From assembly GCA_947476555.1 (NCBI GenBank), contig CANJRI010000003.1, forward strand, positions 1 through 64,000: 64,000 nucleotides of DNA, given 5' to 3'. The translations under genes and the position numbers were made by a program. The DNA comes from Caulobacteraceae bacterium (GTDB lineage Bacteria; Pseudomonadota; Alphaproteobacteria; Caulobacterales; Caulobacteraceae). The notes under the pieces were generated by a model, which did not search any database, was not told where the DNA came from, and was given only the letters and a program-made list of their open reading frames with translations. Shown here piece after piece: positions 18,824 to 28,348 of the stretch. Each line of letters begins with the position of its first letter. The first letter of the stretch is position 1.

Positions 18824-19630
18824 ATGCACGCCTCCGACCGCGCCGCCGAAAGCCTGCTCGCCTTCTGGGCGGACGGCGGCGTCGACGCCATGCTGCTGGA
18901 CCAGCCCCTCGACCGGATCGAGGCCGGCAAGGTCGCCCCGCCGCAACCCACCGCCCGGATCCCGGCGCCGGCGCAGCGCGCCGCGCCGGCCGGCCAGCCG
19001 GACGTCTCCGGCCCGGTGGCGGAAGCCGCCGCGCGGGCGGCCGAGGCCCAGGACTTGGACGCCCTGGCCGCCGCCATCGCCGCGTTCGAGGGCTGCCCGT
19101 TGCGCTACGAGGGCGCGGCGAGCAAGGCCGTCTGCTGGCGGGGCGAGGCAGGCGCGCCGCTGATGGTCGTCGGCGAGGGTCCCGGCGCCGAGGAAGACGC
19201 CCAGGGCCTGCCGTTCGTCGGCCGGGCGGGCAAGCTGCTGGACAGGATGCTCGGGTCGGCGGGGCTCGAGGGCCGCGCCCTGATCACCAACACGGTCTTC
19301 TGGCGCCCGCCGGGCAATCGCACGCCCGCGCCCCACGAACAGTTGATCTGCGCCCCGTTCGTGGAGCGGGCCATCATCCTGGCGAAGCCCCGGATGCTGC
19401 TGCTGGTCGGCGGCGCCTCGGCCAAGTTCATGCTGAAGAAAGACGAAGGTATTCTGTCGCTTAGGGGGCGTTGGTTCGAGTGGAGATCAACTGACGGCAC
19501 GGTCGAGCTTCCGGCTCTGCCGACCCTGCACCCGGCCTTCCTGTTGCGGCAGCCCGCGGCCAAGAAACGGGCCTGGAGCGACCTTTTGACCCTTATCGAA
19601 AGGCTTGATCGCCCGGACAGGCCTGCCTAG
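18824..19630 (+). CDS. Uracil-DNA glycosylase, family 4-like
   Basis: 268 residues. After an Ala/Pro-rich N-terminal ~80 residues comes a UDG domain with motif A GEGPGAEEDAQGLPFVGRAG (117-136), ITNTVFWRPPGNRTP (154-168) and a motif B-like LPTLHPAFLLR near 237-247. It excises uracil from DNA for base-excision repair. Of the four cysteines that bind the [4Fe-4S] cluster in classical family 4 enzymes only two equivalents are visible (C91 and C176); Phe88 and Trp160 occupy the other two positions. No LexA box was found in front. Confidence 0.85.
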   Translation: MHASDRAAESLLAFWADGGVDAMLLDQPLDRIEAGKVAPPQPTARIPAPAQRAAPAGQPDVSGPVAEAAARAAEAQDLDALAAAIAAFEGCPLRYEGAASKAVCWRGEAGAPLMVVGEGPGAEEDAQGLPFVGRAGKLLDRMLGSAGLEGRALITNTVFWRPPGNRTPAPHEQLICAPFVERAIILAKPRMLLLVGGASAKFMLKKDEGILSLRGRWFEWRSTDGTVELPALPTLHPAFLLRQPAAKKRAWSDLLTLIERLDRPDRPA

Positions 19631-19704
19631 CGTGACCGCTTCGAAATCGAGAAAAGGGACCGCGTTCAGACCTCGTTAGAGGGTCGCGCGGATAAGACGA
19701 CGGC

Positions 19705-21285
19705 ATGACGCTCAGAAAGCGCCTATGCGCCGGGGTTCTTGCCCTCGTGTGCGCCGCATCTTTTGCGGCCTCCGCGACCGCCGCGCCGCCGCGCCCGCTC
19801 TCCACCGCCGACGCCCGGGCCTACGGCCAGGCCTTCGAGGCCGCCGACGCCGGCGACTTCCTCGGCGCGCAACTGAAGCTGACCGAGATTTCCGACGGCT
19901 CCCTGGGCGGCTACCTCTCCTATAGCCAGTTGATGCACCCCACCGCGCACACGGCCAGCTTCGAGGAGCTGTCCTCCTGGCTGGTGCGGTTCCGCGACCT
20001 GCCGCTGGCCGACCGGATCTTCTCCATCGCGACCAAGCGCAAGCCGCCCGAAGCCCCTGCCCCGCCGATCCCGGACATCGCCGTGCTGAACGGCGCCCGC
20101 AGCGAGGTCACCTTCCCGGCCAGGGACGCCTTCTATTCCGGCCAGGTGAAGCGCGCCTTCGACCTGGCGGTGAAGGTAGGCGAACGCTGGATCGCCGGCC
20201 TCTCCGCCTACCGGCTCGGCGACTACGCCCAGGCTCAGGACTACTTCTCCCAGGTGGCGCGCGACGATGCCGAGGACGCCTGGCTGCGCTCGGCGGCCGC
20301 CTTCTGGGCCGCCCGTTCCGCCACGGTGCTCGGCGACACGCTCGGAGCCCGGACCTTCCTCCAACTGGCGGCCCAGTCGCCGCAGACCTTCTACGGCATG
20401 ATCGCCGGACGGCAGGTCCAGCTGGCGAGCGCCGAGACCGGCCAGCTAACCCTCGCGGCCTACCAGGCGCCGGCGCCGGCCCCGCCGAAGGACGATGTCG
20501 CGGACTTCGTCGCCTCCAACGCCCGCGCCCACCGCGCCGCGGCCCTGGCCCAGATCGGCCGCATCGACGACGCCCGCCAGGAGCTGCGCGCCGGCCAGGC
20601 CCTGGCCCGCACCAGCCAGGAGCGGCGCCAGTGGGAAGCCCTGATCGCCGCCCTCGCCTCGGGCGCCGGCGCCGGCTACCAGGTGCTGGGCTACAGCTCG
20701 CTCGGCCAGTACCCCACCCTGCCGCTGGAACCTCGCGACGGCTTCACGATCGACAAGGCCCTGGTCTACGCGATCGTCCGCCAGGAGAGCGCCTTCAACC
20801 CCAAGGCCGTATCGCCGGTCGGCGCGATCGGCCTGATGCAGCTGATGCCCGAAACCGCGGCCCTGGTGACCGGGAACGACAAGCTGAAGCGGAACCACAA
20901 GCCGCTGTTCGACCCGGCCCTGAACCTCCGCGCCGGCCAGGACTACCTGACCTGGCTGATGGACAAGGGCGTGGGCGGCGACCTGCTGCGCGTCGTGGCG
21001 GCCTACAACGGCGGGCCCGGGGCGGTGCTGAAGGCCGTGGCCCAGGTGGGCGAGAACGATCCCCTGATGCTGATCGAGAGCCTGCCGGCCCTGGAGACCC
21101 GCGACTACGTCGAGAAGGTCGTGGCCGCCTACTGGACCTACAAGCGCGCGTTCGGCGAGGAGGTCCGCTCCCTGGACGCCCTGGCCGGCGGCGCGCGGAT
21201 GGTCGACGTGCGGCTGGACCTAGCCGACCCGGTTGGGCCGCAGCCCGAGGCGCCGGCGCAGGACATGCAGATCGGCGCCCTCTAG
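19705..21285 (+). CDS. Soluble lytic murein transglycosylase (SLT family)
   Basis: 526 residues with a signal peptide (1-27), a long helical superhelix (about 30-330) and a C-terminal SLT domain: AIVRQESAFNPKAVSPVGAI puts the catalytic Glu near 361, then GLMQLMPETA and VVAAYNGGPGAVL. It cleaves peptidoglycan in the periplasm, producing 1,6-anhydro-muropeptides. The last 66 bases overlap the 3' end of the convergent gene. Confidence 0.93.
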   Translation: MTLRKRLCAGVLALVCAASFAASATAAPPRPLSTADARAYGQAFEAADAGDFLGAQLKLTEISDGSLGGYLSYSQLMHPTAHTASFEELSSWLVRFRDLPLADRIFSIATKRKPPEAPAPPIPDIAVLNGARSEVTFPARDAFYSGQVKRAFDLAVKVGERWIAGLSAYRLGDYAQAQDYFSQVARDDAEDAWLRSAAAFWAARSATVLGDTLGARTFLQLAAQSPQTFYGMIAGRQVQLASAETGQLTLAAYQAPAPAPPKDDVADFVASNARAHRAAALAQIGRIDDARQELRAGQALARTSQERRQWEALIAALASGAGAGYQVLGYSSLGQYPTLPLEPRDGFTIDKALVYAIVRQESAFNPKAVSPVGAIGLMQLMPETAALVTGNDKLKRNHKPLFDPALNLRAGQDYLTWLMDKGVGGDLLRVVAAYNGGPGAVLKAVAQVGENDPLMLIESLPALETRDYVEKVVAAYWTYKRAFGEEVRSLDALAGGARMVDVRLDLADPVGPQPEAPAQDMQIGAL

Positions 21286-21657
21286 GGCCCGATCGCGACG
21301 GGTCAGGACCCCATAGGGCCCGCGCCTGAAGAGGCCGCCCTTCGAAAGGCCCTCGACCAGCGCCGCCTCCCCGCCGGCCGCCAGGTGGTCATTGATCGAT
21401 CCGATCCAGCCGTCCCGCAGCCGAAGCTCTTCCGGCAGCACCATGAGCCGTTCCGAGCGGGCCCTGCGACAGGCGGCGGCGAGATCGTCGAATCGCTCCG
21501 CGCCGGTGTCCTCGCAGATGGCCGCCATGGCCTCTCCCGGCGGCGCCAGGATGAGCACCTCCCGGACCAGGCCGTCGACGGCGCCGGCGGTCAGCTGAGC
21601 CAGCAAGGCGGGAAGTTTGCGCGAGCCGGACCGGGCGTCGACGATCACCGAAAGCAT
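21220..21657 (-). CDS. Glycosyltransferase-like hypothetical protein
   Basis: 145 residues, starting MLSVIVDARSGSRKLPALLAQL, with VLILAPPGEAMAAI and RLMVLPEELRLRDGWI. These resemble the nucleotide-sugar fold of short family-2-type glycosyltransferase relatives, but no DxD motif or confident active site is seen. It is convergent with the transglycosylase gene (66-base overlap) and divergent from the radical-SAM gene, so the LexA box at 21696-21710 lies 39 bases before its start as well. Confidence 0.55.
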   Translation of the reverse strand: MLSVIVDARSGSRKLPALLAQLTAGAVDGLVREVLILAPPGEAMAAICEDTGAERFDDLAAACRRARSERLMVLPEELRLRDGWIGSINDHLAAGGEAALVEGLSKGGLFRRGPYGVLTRRDRALEGADLHVLRRRLGLRPNRVG

Positions 21658-21695
21658 GCTTCGACAAGCAACGGTTGCGGGGCAGTCGTCAACGA

Positions 21696-21710
21696 GTTCT
21701 TGTTTTGTTC
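21696..21710. promoter_or_regulatory. LexA (SOS) box GTTC-N7-GTTC
   Basis: GTTCTTGTTTTGTTC, an exact match to the alphaproteobacterial LexA operator GTTC-N7-GTTC with the usual T-rich spacer. It lies 24 bases before the radical-SAM gene and 39 bases before the divergent gene. Its sequence is nearly the same as the second box at 58420-58434. Confidence 0.75.
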
Positions 21711-21733
21711 GTATACCGCGCTAGGATGTTGGC

Positions 21734-22987
21734 GTGAGCACCTTCACCCAACACATCCGGGGCCGCGGCGCCCGCTCCAACGTCACCGGACGTTACGAAA
21801 GCCAGCTGCGCGAGGCCTTCGACGACGGCTGGACGCCGGATGACGCCGCCCCCGCGCAGGTGACCACCACCGTCGAGCCGGAGAAGGCCAAGGTCATCAT
21901 CAGCCGCAATGACAGCCCGGACGTGGGCTTTTCGGCTTCGATCAATCCCTATCGGGGTTGCGAGCACGGATGCATCTACTGCTACGCGCGGCCGGCCCAC
22001 GCCTACATGGGGCTCTCGCCGGGCCTGGATTTCGAGACCCGGCTGTTCTTCAAGCCGCAGGCCGCGCGGCTCCTGGAGGCCGAGCTCTCCAATCCCCGCT
22101 ACAAGCCGGAGCTGATCTATATCGGCGGCAACACCGATCCCTACCAGCCGCAGGAACGGCGCCTGCGCGTCACCCGACAGGTGATCGAGGTGCTGCTCAG
22201 GTTCCGCCACCCGTTCTCGGTGATCACCAAGTCCGCCCTGATCCTGCGGGACCTCGACCTGCTGGCGGAGGCCGCCGCGCAGAACCTGACGCGGGTGGCG
22301 ATCTCGGTGACCAGCCTGGACCGCAAGCTTTCACGCTCCATGGAGCCGCGGGCCGCCACGCCCGAGAAGCGCATCGAGGCCATCGCCCGGCTGACGCAGG
22401 CCGGCGTGCCGGTGACGGTGATGTTCGCCCCCTCGATCCCCGGCCTCAACGATCACGAGATGGAAGCGGTGCTGGCGCGCGCCGCCGAGGCCGGGGCGAG
22501 CGGCGCCGGCTACGTCGCCCTGCGCCTGCCCCTGGAGATCAAGGACCTGTTTCGCGAGTGGCTGGAGACCGACCACCCCGACCGGGCCCGCAAGGTGATG
22601 TCCCTGGTCCGCCAGATGCGGGGCGGGAAGGACTACGACGCCCAGTGGGGCCGGCGCATGACCGGCGAGGGGCCGATCGGCGAGCTGATGAACGCCCGCT
22701 TCAAGGCCGCCAAGGCGCGGTACGGCCTGGGCCGGGGATGGGGCGAGGTCGACGCCACGAAGTTCCGCGTGCCGCCCAAGCCCGGCGACCAGATCGACCT
22801 GTTCGGAGAGGGCGCGGGTTGTTCCTTACCGGCTAAACACGCCCACCAACTCCATGTGGGGCGACCACAGGAACTGGTCCACGGGGAGCACCCGATCCAG
22901 CCGGAAGCCGGCGTCGATGAGCATGCGGGCGTCGCGCGCGAAGGTGGCCGGGTTGCAGGAGATGCCGATCACCCGGGCCACGCGTGA
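21734..22987 (+). CDS. PA0069/Rv2578c-family radical SAM protein
   Basis: 417 residues. The radical-SAM cluster motif is YRGCEHGCIYCYARP (Cys76, Cys80, Cys83; CxxxCxxC). YIGGNTDPYQPQERRLRVTR and VMFAPSIPGLNDHEME are typical of this uncharacterised family, related to spore photoproduct lyase. Homologues usually end near QIDLF (here about residue 357). The remaining ~55 residues are read through the antisense of the next gene and look like a lost stop codon. The LexA box in front suggests DNA-damage induction. Confidence 0.88.
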   Translation: MSTFTQHIRGRGARSNVTGRYESQLREAFDDGWTPDDAAPAQVTTTVEPEKAKVIISRNDSPDVGFSASINPYRGCEHGCIYCYARPAHAYMGLSPGLDFETRLFFKPQAARLLEAELSNPRYKPELIYIGGNTDPYQPQERRLRVTRQVIEVLLRFRHPFSVITKSALILRDLDLLAEAAAQNLTRVAISVTSLDRKLSRSMEPRAATPEKRIEAIARLTQAGVPVTVMFAPSIPGLNDHEMEAVLARAAEAGASGAGYVALRLPLEIKDLFREWLETDHPDRARKVMSLVRQMRGGKDYDAQWGRRMTGEGPIGELMNARFKAAKARYGLGRGWGEVDATKFRVPPKPGDQIDLFGEGAGCSLPAKHAHQLHVGRPQELVHGEHPIQPEAGVDEHAGVAREGGRVAGDADHPGHA

Positions 22988-24100
22988 GCGCGCCAGCTCG
23001 GCGGCCTGTTCGGCCGCGCCCGCGCGGGGTGGGTCGAAGACGGCGACGTCGGTCTTGCGCAACTCCTCGGCCAGCATCGGACGGCGGACCAGGTCCCGGG
23101 CGTCGGCCGCGATATCCTTCAGGCCCGGCGCGCTGGCCCGGGCCGCGATCAGGGCGGCGATGGCCGCCGGAGCGAAGTCGGCGGCCTGGACCGGGGCGAT
23201 GGCCGCAAGCCGGAAGGTGAAGGTCCCCACCCCGCAGTAGAGGTCGGCGATGCGGGTCGCGCCCCCCGCGGCCTCGGCGACGAAGGCCGCCATGGCCGCT
23301 TCGGCGCCAGGGGTGGCCTGCAGGAAGGCGCCCGGCGGCAGCGACACCCGCGCCGGCCCCAGGCGCACGCTGGGCGCGCGGGCCAGGAACGCCATGTCCC
23401 CGGCCAGGGTGACCCGCGCCAGGTCTGCGGCCGCCGCGCGTTCGGCCAGTTGCATCCGGGCGTCGGCGGAAAGCCCACCGCTCTTGGCCTCCACCCCGGT
23501 GATGTCGATATCGAGGCCGGTGTCGGTGAGCGTGACGTGCAGGGTCGGGGCCGACTTGGGATGCTCGAAGAGCGGCGCCGCCAGACGCTTCAGGGCCGGC
23601 AGGGCCGCCTCGATGGCCGGATCGGCGATGGGGCAGACGGCGATGTCCACCAAGTCCCACGACTTGCGGGACTTGTAGCCCAGGCGCGCCACGCCACGGC
23701 TCCCGCTACGGGCGTGCAGGGCGACGCGGCGGCGGCTCGCGGGGGCGGCGGCGAAGGCCGGCAGGATCTCGGTCTCGATATGCTGGCGGGCCAGGGTGTC
23801 CCGCAGGCGCTCCACCTTCCAGTCGAGGTACGGCGCGTGGTCCCAATGCTGCAGGGCGCAGCCGCCGCAGGCGTGGAAGTGCGGGCAAGGCGGCTCGATC
23901 CGTTCGGGGCTGGCCTGAAGCACCTCCAGCAGCCGCAGGCGGTCACCGCCGCCCTCGGCGCGCACGCGCTCGCCGGGCAGGGTGAAGGGCACGAAACGGG
24001 GACCAGCGGCGACGCCGTCGCCCTCTCCCCCGACCGCCTCGATAAGGAGTTCAACCGGCGGACCGGCTTTGGCCTGGGGACGGGGAGGAGGACGACGCAT
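22826..24100 (-). CDS. RlmD/TrmA-family 23S rRNA (uracil-C5)-methyltransferase
   Basis: 424 residues. Four Fe-S cysteines are visible: Cys72, Cys78 and Cys81 in PCPHFHACGGCALQHW, and the Cys in IAVCPIADP. The SAM motif is ADLYCGVGTFTFRLA, and the C-terminal active-site signature is VFDPPRAGAAEQ...IGISCNPATFARD with the nucleophilic Cys. It methylates uracil C5 in 23S rRNA (or another structured RNA) using SAM. The TRAM domain at the N-terminus is short. Its 3' end overlaps the convergent radical-SAM gene by 162 bases. Exact target (U1939 or U747) is not decidable. Confidence 0.9.
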   Translation of the reverse strand: MRRPPPRPQAKAGPPVELLIEAVGGEGDGVAAGPRFVPFTLPGERVRAEGGGDRLRLLEVLQASPERIEPPCPHFHACGGCALQHWDHAPYLDWKVERLRDTLARQHIETEILPAFAAAPASRRRVALHARSGSRGVARLGYKSRKSWDLVDIAVCPIADPAIEAALPALKRLAAPLFEHPKSAPTLHVTLTDTGLDIDITGVEAKSGGLSADARMQLAERAAAADLARVTLAGDMAFLARAPSVRLGPARVSLPPGAFLQATPGAEAAMAAFVAEAAGGATRIADLYCGVGTFTFRLAAIAPVQAADFAPAAIAALIAARASAPGLKDIAADARDLVRRPMLAEELRKTDVAVFDPPRAGAAEQAAELARSRVARVIGISCNPATFARDARMLIDAGFRLDRVLPVDQFLWSPHMELVGVFSR

Positions 24101-24213
24101 CCCCTCCCATAGCAGAGGCCGGCGTCGTTCAAGCGCCGTTCAGCTTCGTGCGGCCAAGTTTCGACCCAACGCGGCCGGCAGGGTCGTGATTCAAATTCGA
24201 GACGAGGGATTTC

Positions 24214-24852
24214 ATGTCGAACCGCTCCACCTTCGCCAAGGCGGGCCTGGCCACGCTGGCCGGCGTCCTGGCGCTGGCCTCCGCCGCCCAGGCCCAGCCC
24301 TACGGGTCCCATGGCTACTACGGCTCGGGCCCGAACTATTCCTACGACGCCTGCAAGCGCGAGAAGACTGGCCGTGGAACCATCGGGGCCCTGATCGGAG
24401 GCGCCATGGGCGCGGTGATCGGCTCCCAGGCCGCGGCCCGTGGCCACCGCACGGACGGCTCGATTCTGGGCGGCGCGGTCGGCGCGGCGGTGGGCGCCGG
24501 GGTCGGCAATTCGGCGGCCGCCTGCACCAACGGCCAGATGGTCGAGCCGATGGCTCCGCCTCCGCCGGCCCCCCTGCCCCCGCCGGCCGCCTACAACGAC
24601 CGCTATGACCGCTCCGGCGATCGCTACGATCGCTATGGCCAAGGCTACGGACGCGACGCCTACCGATACGAAGAGCGCGACTACGCCTATGGCCGCCGCG
24701 GCGAGCGCTTCCGGATGGCCGAGGGCCAGGGGATCGACGCGGCCGGCTGCACCCTGGCGGAAAGCCCGATCTACATGCCGGACGGGCGCACCCAGACCCG
24801 CTTCGTGCGCGTCTGCCGCGACCCCACCGGCCGGTACCAGGTCGTCGACTAA
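24214..24852 (+). CDS. Glycine-zipper 2TM domain outer-membrane protein
   Basis: 212 residues. A signal peptide (1-28, ...ASAAQAQ) precedes a glycine-zipper hairpin GTIGALIGGAMGAVIGSQ and GSILGGAVGAAVGAGVGN (about 55-99). A proline-rich linker and an Arg/Tyr/Asp-rich segment (RYDRSGDRYDRYGQGYGRD) follow, then a Cys-containing C-terminal domain (AAGCTLAESPIYMPDG...FVRVCRD). Such proteins are envelope-located (Rick_17kDa_Anti-like). A clear terminator follows. Confidence 0.85.
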   Translation: MSNRSTFAKAGLATLAGVLALASAAQAQPYGSHGYYGSGPNYSYDACKREKTGRGTIGALIGGAMGAVIGSQAAARGHRTDGSILGGAVGAAVGAGVGNSAAACTNGQMVEPMAPPPPAPLPPPAAYNDRYDRSGDRYDRYGQGYGRDAYRYEERDYAYGRRGERFRMAEGQGIDAAGCTLAESPIYMPDGRTQTRFVRVCRDPTGRYQVVD

Positions 24853-24871
24853 AAGCTCTCTCTAGTGAACT

Positions 24872-24899
24872 AGGCCGCCCTTCACGGGGCGGCCTTTTT
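24872..24899 (+). terminator. Rho-independent terminator after the glycine-zipper gene
   Basis: Stem AGGCCGCCC (24872-24880) / GGGCGGCCT with a TTCAC-type loop, followed by T5-6. The stop codon of the convergent tlyA gene (24882-24884) lies inside the loop. Confidence 0.88.
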
Positions 24900-25622
24900 C
24901 TTTGTGGCCCAGAGCAGGAACTCGCGATTGCCGTCGCCGCCGGCGATGGGGCTGTCGGTCGTTTCGCGGACCAGCCAGCCAGCCTCGGCCAGGAAGCCCT
25001 TCACCGCCTCCAGCGCGTCCAGCCGGGCCGCCTCGTCCGAAACGACGCCGCCCTTCCCCACCCGCTCGGGTCCGACCTCGAACTGCGGCTTCACCAGGAT
25101 GACGAGGTCGGCGCAGTCCGCCGCCAGGGCCAGGGCCGCCGGCAGCGCCTTCGCAAGGCCGATGAAGGAGAGGTCGCCGACGATCAACTCTGGCGCGTCG
25201 GGGATCAGGGCCGGCGACAGGCTCCGGGCGTCGGTGGCCTCCAGGCTGACGATGCGCGGATCGGCGGCGAGCGTGGGATGCAGCTGGCCCCGGCCCACGT
25301 CCACCGCATAGACCCGTGTGGCGCCCTTCGAGAGGCAGACTTCGGTGAACCCGCCCGTTGAGGCGCCCAGGTCGACGACGACCCGTCCCGCCACCGCCAC
25401 CGGCCAGGTCTCCAGGGCATGCAAGAGCTTCAGCGCGCCGCGCCCAACCCAGGGATGGGCCGGGACCGCCTCCAGACCAACATCGGCGTCCAGCAGCTCC
25501 GCCGGCTTCAGCACCGGCCGGCCGGCCGCCATCACCCCGCCGGCTTCGATGGCGGCGCGGGCCTTGGCGCGGCTCTCGAACAGGCCGCGCTCGACGAGCA
25601 GGATGTCCGCCCGGACCTTCAG
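24882..25622 (-). CDS. tlyA: TlyA-family rRNA 2'-O-methyltransferase / hemolysin A
   Basis: About 246 residues: an N-terminal S4 RNA-binding domain ([20 protein letters not shown], residues 2-21) and an FtsJ-like methyltransferase ([21 protein letters not shown]; catalytic-type region [20 protein letters not shown]). TlyA enzymes 2'-O-methylate 16S/23S rRNA. The S4 domain is coded upstream of the first conventional start (GTG 25535). The only start-like codon before it is CTG at 25622, overlapping the valS stop as CTGA. A start at 25535 would delete half of the S4 domain. Confidence 0.85.
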   Translation of the reverse strand: MKVRADILLVERGLFESRAKARAAIEAGGVMAAGRPVLKPAELLDADVGLEAVPAHPWVGRGALKLLHALETWPVAVAGRVVVDLGASTGGFTEVCLSKGATRVYAVDVGRGQLHPTLAADPRIVSLEATDARSLSPALIPDAPELIVGDLSFIGLAKALPAALALAADCADLVILVKPQFEVGPERVGKGGVVSDEAARLDALEAVKGFLAEAGWLVRETTDSPIAGGDGNREFLLWATKKKAAP

Positions 25623-28285
25623 GCCACCGCGCCCAGGCGGGCCAGGGCGCTCTCCAGCTTGGCCTTGGCGGCCTCGGCCTCGGCCAGGCGCTCGCGGTTC
25701 TCCTCCACCACCTCCTCGGGGGCGCGGGAGACGAAGTCGGGGTTGTTCAGCTTGCCGGCCGTGCGCGCGATGTCGGAGGCCAGAGCGGCGACCTCCTTGG
25801 CCAGGCGGGCGCGCTCGGCGGCGAGATCGATGAACTCGGCGACCGGCAGGGCCAGCGTCGCGCCCTCCACCACGTAGGGGATCGAGCCCTCGGGGGCGGC
25901 GTCCACGAACCGGACCTCGGAGACCCGCAGCAGGCGGGCGACCAGGGGGGCGTTGGCCTTGAGCACATTTCGCTGGGCCTCGCTGGCCTCCACCACCAGC
26001 AGCGGCGGCTGGGCCTGCGGCGGCACGTTCAGCTCCTGGCGCACCGACCGGCCTTCGGAGATGGCCTCGATGATCAGGGCGATCTCGGCGTCGGCGACGG
26101 GATCGACCAGGCTGGCCGGAAGTTCGGGCCAGGGCGCGGTCATCAGGAAGCCGTCATGGGCGCGCGGCGCGCCCAGGCCGGCCGTCTGGCCCCACAGCTC
26201 CTCGGTGACGAAGGGCATGACCGGGTGGAGCAAGGCCAGGATCACGTCCAGCGCCCAGGCGGCGGTGGCCTGGGTCTCGACCTTGGCGGCTTGGTCCTCG
26301 CCGGTGAGCAGCGGCTTGGCCAGCTCCACGTACCAGTCGCAGAAGCGGTTCCAGATGAAGCGGTAGAGGGTGTTGGCCGCCTCGTCGAAACCGCAGTCCG
26401 CCAGGGCCGCCGTGACGGCGGCGGAGGTGCGCTGGGTCTCGCCGACGATCCAGCGGTTGAGCGGCGCCTTCACGGCGGCCGGATCGAACCCCGGCGCGCG
26501 GGCGCAGCCGTTCATCTGGGTGAACCGGGTGGCGTTCCACAGCTTGGTGCCGAAGTTGCGATAGCCCTCGATGCGCGGGCGCGAGAGCTTGATGTCCCGC
26601 GCCGCGCCGGACATCGCCGTCAGGGTGAAGCGCAGGGCGTCGGCGCCGAAGTCGTCCACCAGTTCGAGCGGGTCGAGGACGTTGCCCTTGGACTTGGACA
26701 TCTTGGCGCCCGAGGCGTCGCGCACCAGGGCGTTGATGAACACCCGCTTGAACGGGACCTCGTCCATGAAGTGCAGGCCCTGCATCATCATCCGGGCGAC
26801 CCAGAAGAAGATGATGTCGAAACCGGTGATGAGGGTGTGGGTCGGATAGAACCGGGCGAGGTCGTCGGTCTTCTCCGGCCAGCCGAGCGTCGAAAACGGC
26901 CACAGCGCGGATGAGAACCAGGTGTCGAGGACGTCCTCGTCCTGGGTCAGCGGCTCGTCACGGCCGTAGTGCTCCAACGCCTTGGCTTTCGCGCCCTCTT
27001 CCGTTTCCTCGACGAAGACCGTCCCGTCCGGCCCGAACCAGGCCGGGATGCGGTGGCCCCACCAGAGCTGGCGCGAGATGCACCACGGCTGGATGTTCCG
27101 CATCCACTCGAAATAGGTCTTCTCCCAGTGCTTGGGGACGAAGACCGTGCGGTCGGTCTCGACGGCGGCGATGGCCTCGCGGGCCAGGTGCTCGGCGTTA
27201 ACGTACCACTGGTCGGTCAGGTAGGGCTCGACGACGACGCCCGAGCGATCCCCGTGCGGGACCATGTGCCGGGTCTTCTCGACGCCGCGCAGCAGCTCCA
27301 GCGCCTCGAATTCCTCGATCACCCTCTTGCGGGCGACGGACCGGTCCAGGCCCCTGTAGGCTTGCGGAACCGCGTCGTTCAGGCGCCCGAAATCGTCGAG
27401 GATGTTGATCATCTCCAGGCCGTGGCGCTTGCCGACCGTGAAGTCGTTGAAGTCGTGGGCGGGCGTGAGCTTCACCGCGCCGGTGCCCTTCTCCGGATCG
27501 GCGTATTCGTCGGCCACGATGGGGACCAGGCGCCCGACGATCGGCAGGCGCACCTTCTTGCCGACGAGGTGCTTGTACCGCTCGTCGGAGGGATGCACCG
27601 CCACGGCGGTGTCGCCCAGCATGGTCTCAGGTCGGGTGGTGGCCACGACGATCTCGCCGGAGCCGTCCTCCAGCGGATAGGCGAAGTGCCAGAAGTGGCC
27701 GTCCACCTCCCGCTGCTCGACTTCCAGGTCCGAAATCGCGGTCTGGAAGTGCGGGTCCCAGTTCACCAGCCGCTTGTCGCGATAGATGAGCTTTTCCCGG
27801 TGAAGGGTCACAAAAACCTTGCGAACCGCCGCGCTCAGGCCCTCGTCCAGCGTGAACCGCTCACGGCTCCAGTCGCAGGACGCACCCAGCCGGCGCAGCT
27901 GGTTGACGATGGTCCCGCCGCTCTGCGCCTTCCATTCCCAGACCTTGGCGACGAAGGCCTCGCGGCCCATTTCCCGCCGACCCACATTGCCCTCGGACGC
28001 CAGCTGGCGCTCCACCACCATCTGGGTGGCGATGCCGGCGTGGTCGGTGCCGGGCAGCCAGAGCGCCGCCTTGCCGCGCATCCGCTCGAAGCGGATCAGC
28101 ACGTCCTGCAGGGTGTTGTTCAGCGCATGGCCGATGTGCAGCGAGCCGGTGACATTCGGCGGCGGGATGACGATCGAGAACGGCTCGGCGGCCGGATCGT
28201 CCACGGGCGCGAAACGGCCCGAGGCCTCCCAGGCGGCGTAGAGGCGTGGTTCGGCGGTCTTGGGGTCGAAGGTTTTTTCGAGCAT
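25619..28285 (-). CDS. valS: Valyl-tRNA synthetase
   Basis: 888 residues from the preferred start [16 protein letters not shown] (28285); an in-frame ATG nine codons upstream is the alternative. Class I motifs are present: [16 protein letters not shown] (HIGH) and KMSKSKGNV (KMSKS). The CP1 editing domain, the anticodon-binding domain and the C-terminal coiled-coil arm ([20 protein letters not shown]...) follow. It charges tRNA-Val. The stop overlaps the proposed tlyA start, giving a valS-tlyA operon. Confidence 0.97.
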   Translation of the reverse strand: MLEKTFDPKTAEPRLYAAWEASGRFAPVDDPAAEPFSIVIPPPNVTGSLHIGHALNNTLQDVLIRFERMRGKAALWLPGTDHAGIATQMVVERQLASEGNVGRREMGREAFVAKVWEWKAQSGGTIVNQLRRLGASCDWSRERFTLDEGLSAAVRKVFVTLHREKLIYRDKRLVNWDPHFQTAISDLEVEQREVDGHFWHFAYPLEDGSGEIVVATTRPETMLGDTAVAVHPSDERYKHLVGKKVRLPIVGRLVPIVADEYADPEKGTGAVKLTPAHDFNDFTVGKRHGLEMINILDDFGRLNDAVPQAYRGLDRSVARKRVIEEFEALELLRGVEKTRHMVPHGDRSGVVVEPYLTDQWYVNAEHLAREAIAAVETDRTVFVPKHWEKTYFEWMRNIQPWCISRQLWWGHRIPAWFGPDGTVFVEETEEGAKAKALEHYGRDEPLTQDEDVLDTWFSSALWPFSTLGWPEKTDDLARFYPTHTLITGFDIIFFWVARMMMQGLHFMDEVPFKRVFINALVRDASGAKMSKSKGNVLDPLELVDDFGADALRFTLTAMSGAARDIKLSRPRIEGYRNFGTKLWNATRFTQMNGCARAPGFDPAAVKAPLNRWIVGETQRTSAAVTAALADCGFDEAANTLYRFIWNRFCDWYVELAKPLLTGEDQAAKVETQATAAWALDVILALLHPVMPFVTEELWGQTAGLGAPRAHDGFLMTAPWPELPASLVDPVADAEIALIIEAISEGRSVRQELNVPPQAQPPLLVVEASEAQRNVLKANAPLVARLLRVSEVRFVDAAPEGSIPYVVEGATLALPVAEFIDLAAERARLAKEVAALASDIARTAGKLNNPDFVSRAPEEVVEENRERLAEAEAAKAKLESALARLGAVA

Positions 28286-28348
28286 GGGGCCGGTCATGGT
28301 GAGCGGGTGCAATACAATCCCGCCTGCTGTGGCGGAAGCGCCGAGTTG

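Noticed and set aside
24127..24141. Third GTTC-N7-GTTC between the rlmD-like and glycine-zipper genes
   Set aside because: The spacer AAGCGCC is GC-rich, unlike the two T-rich boxes, and one or two chance matches are expected in a window of this size.
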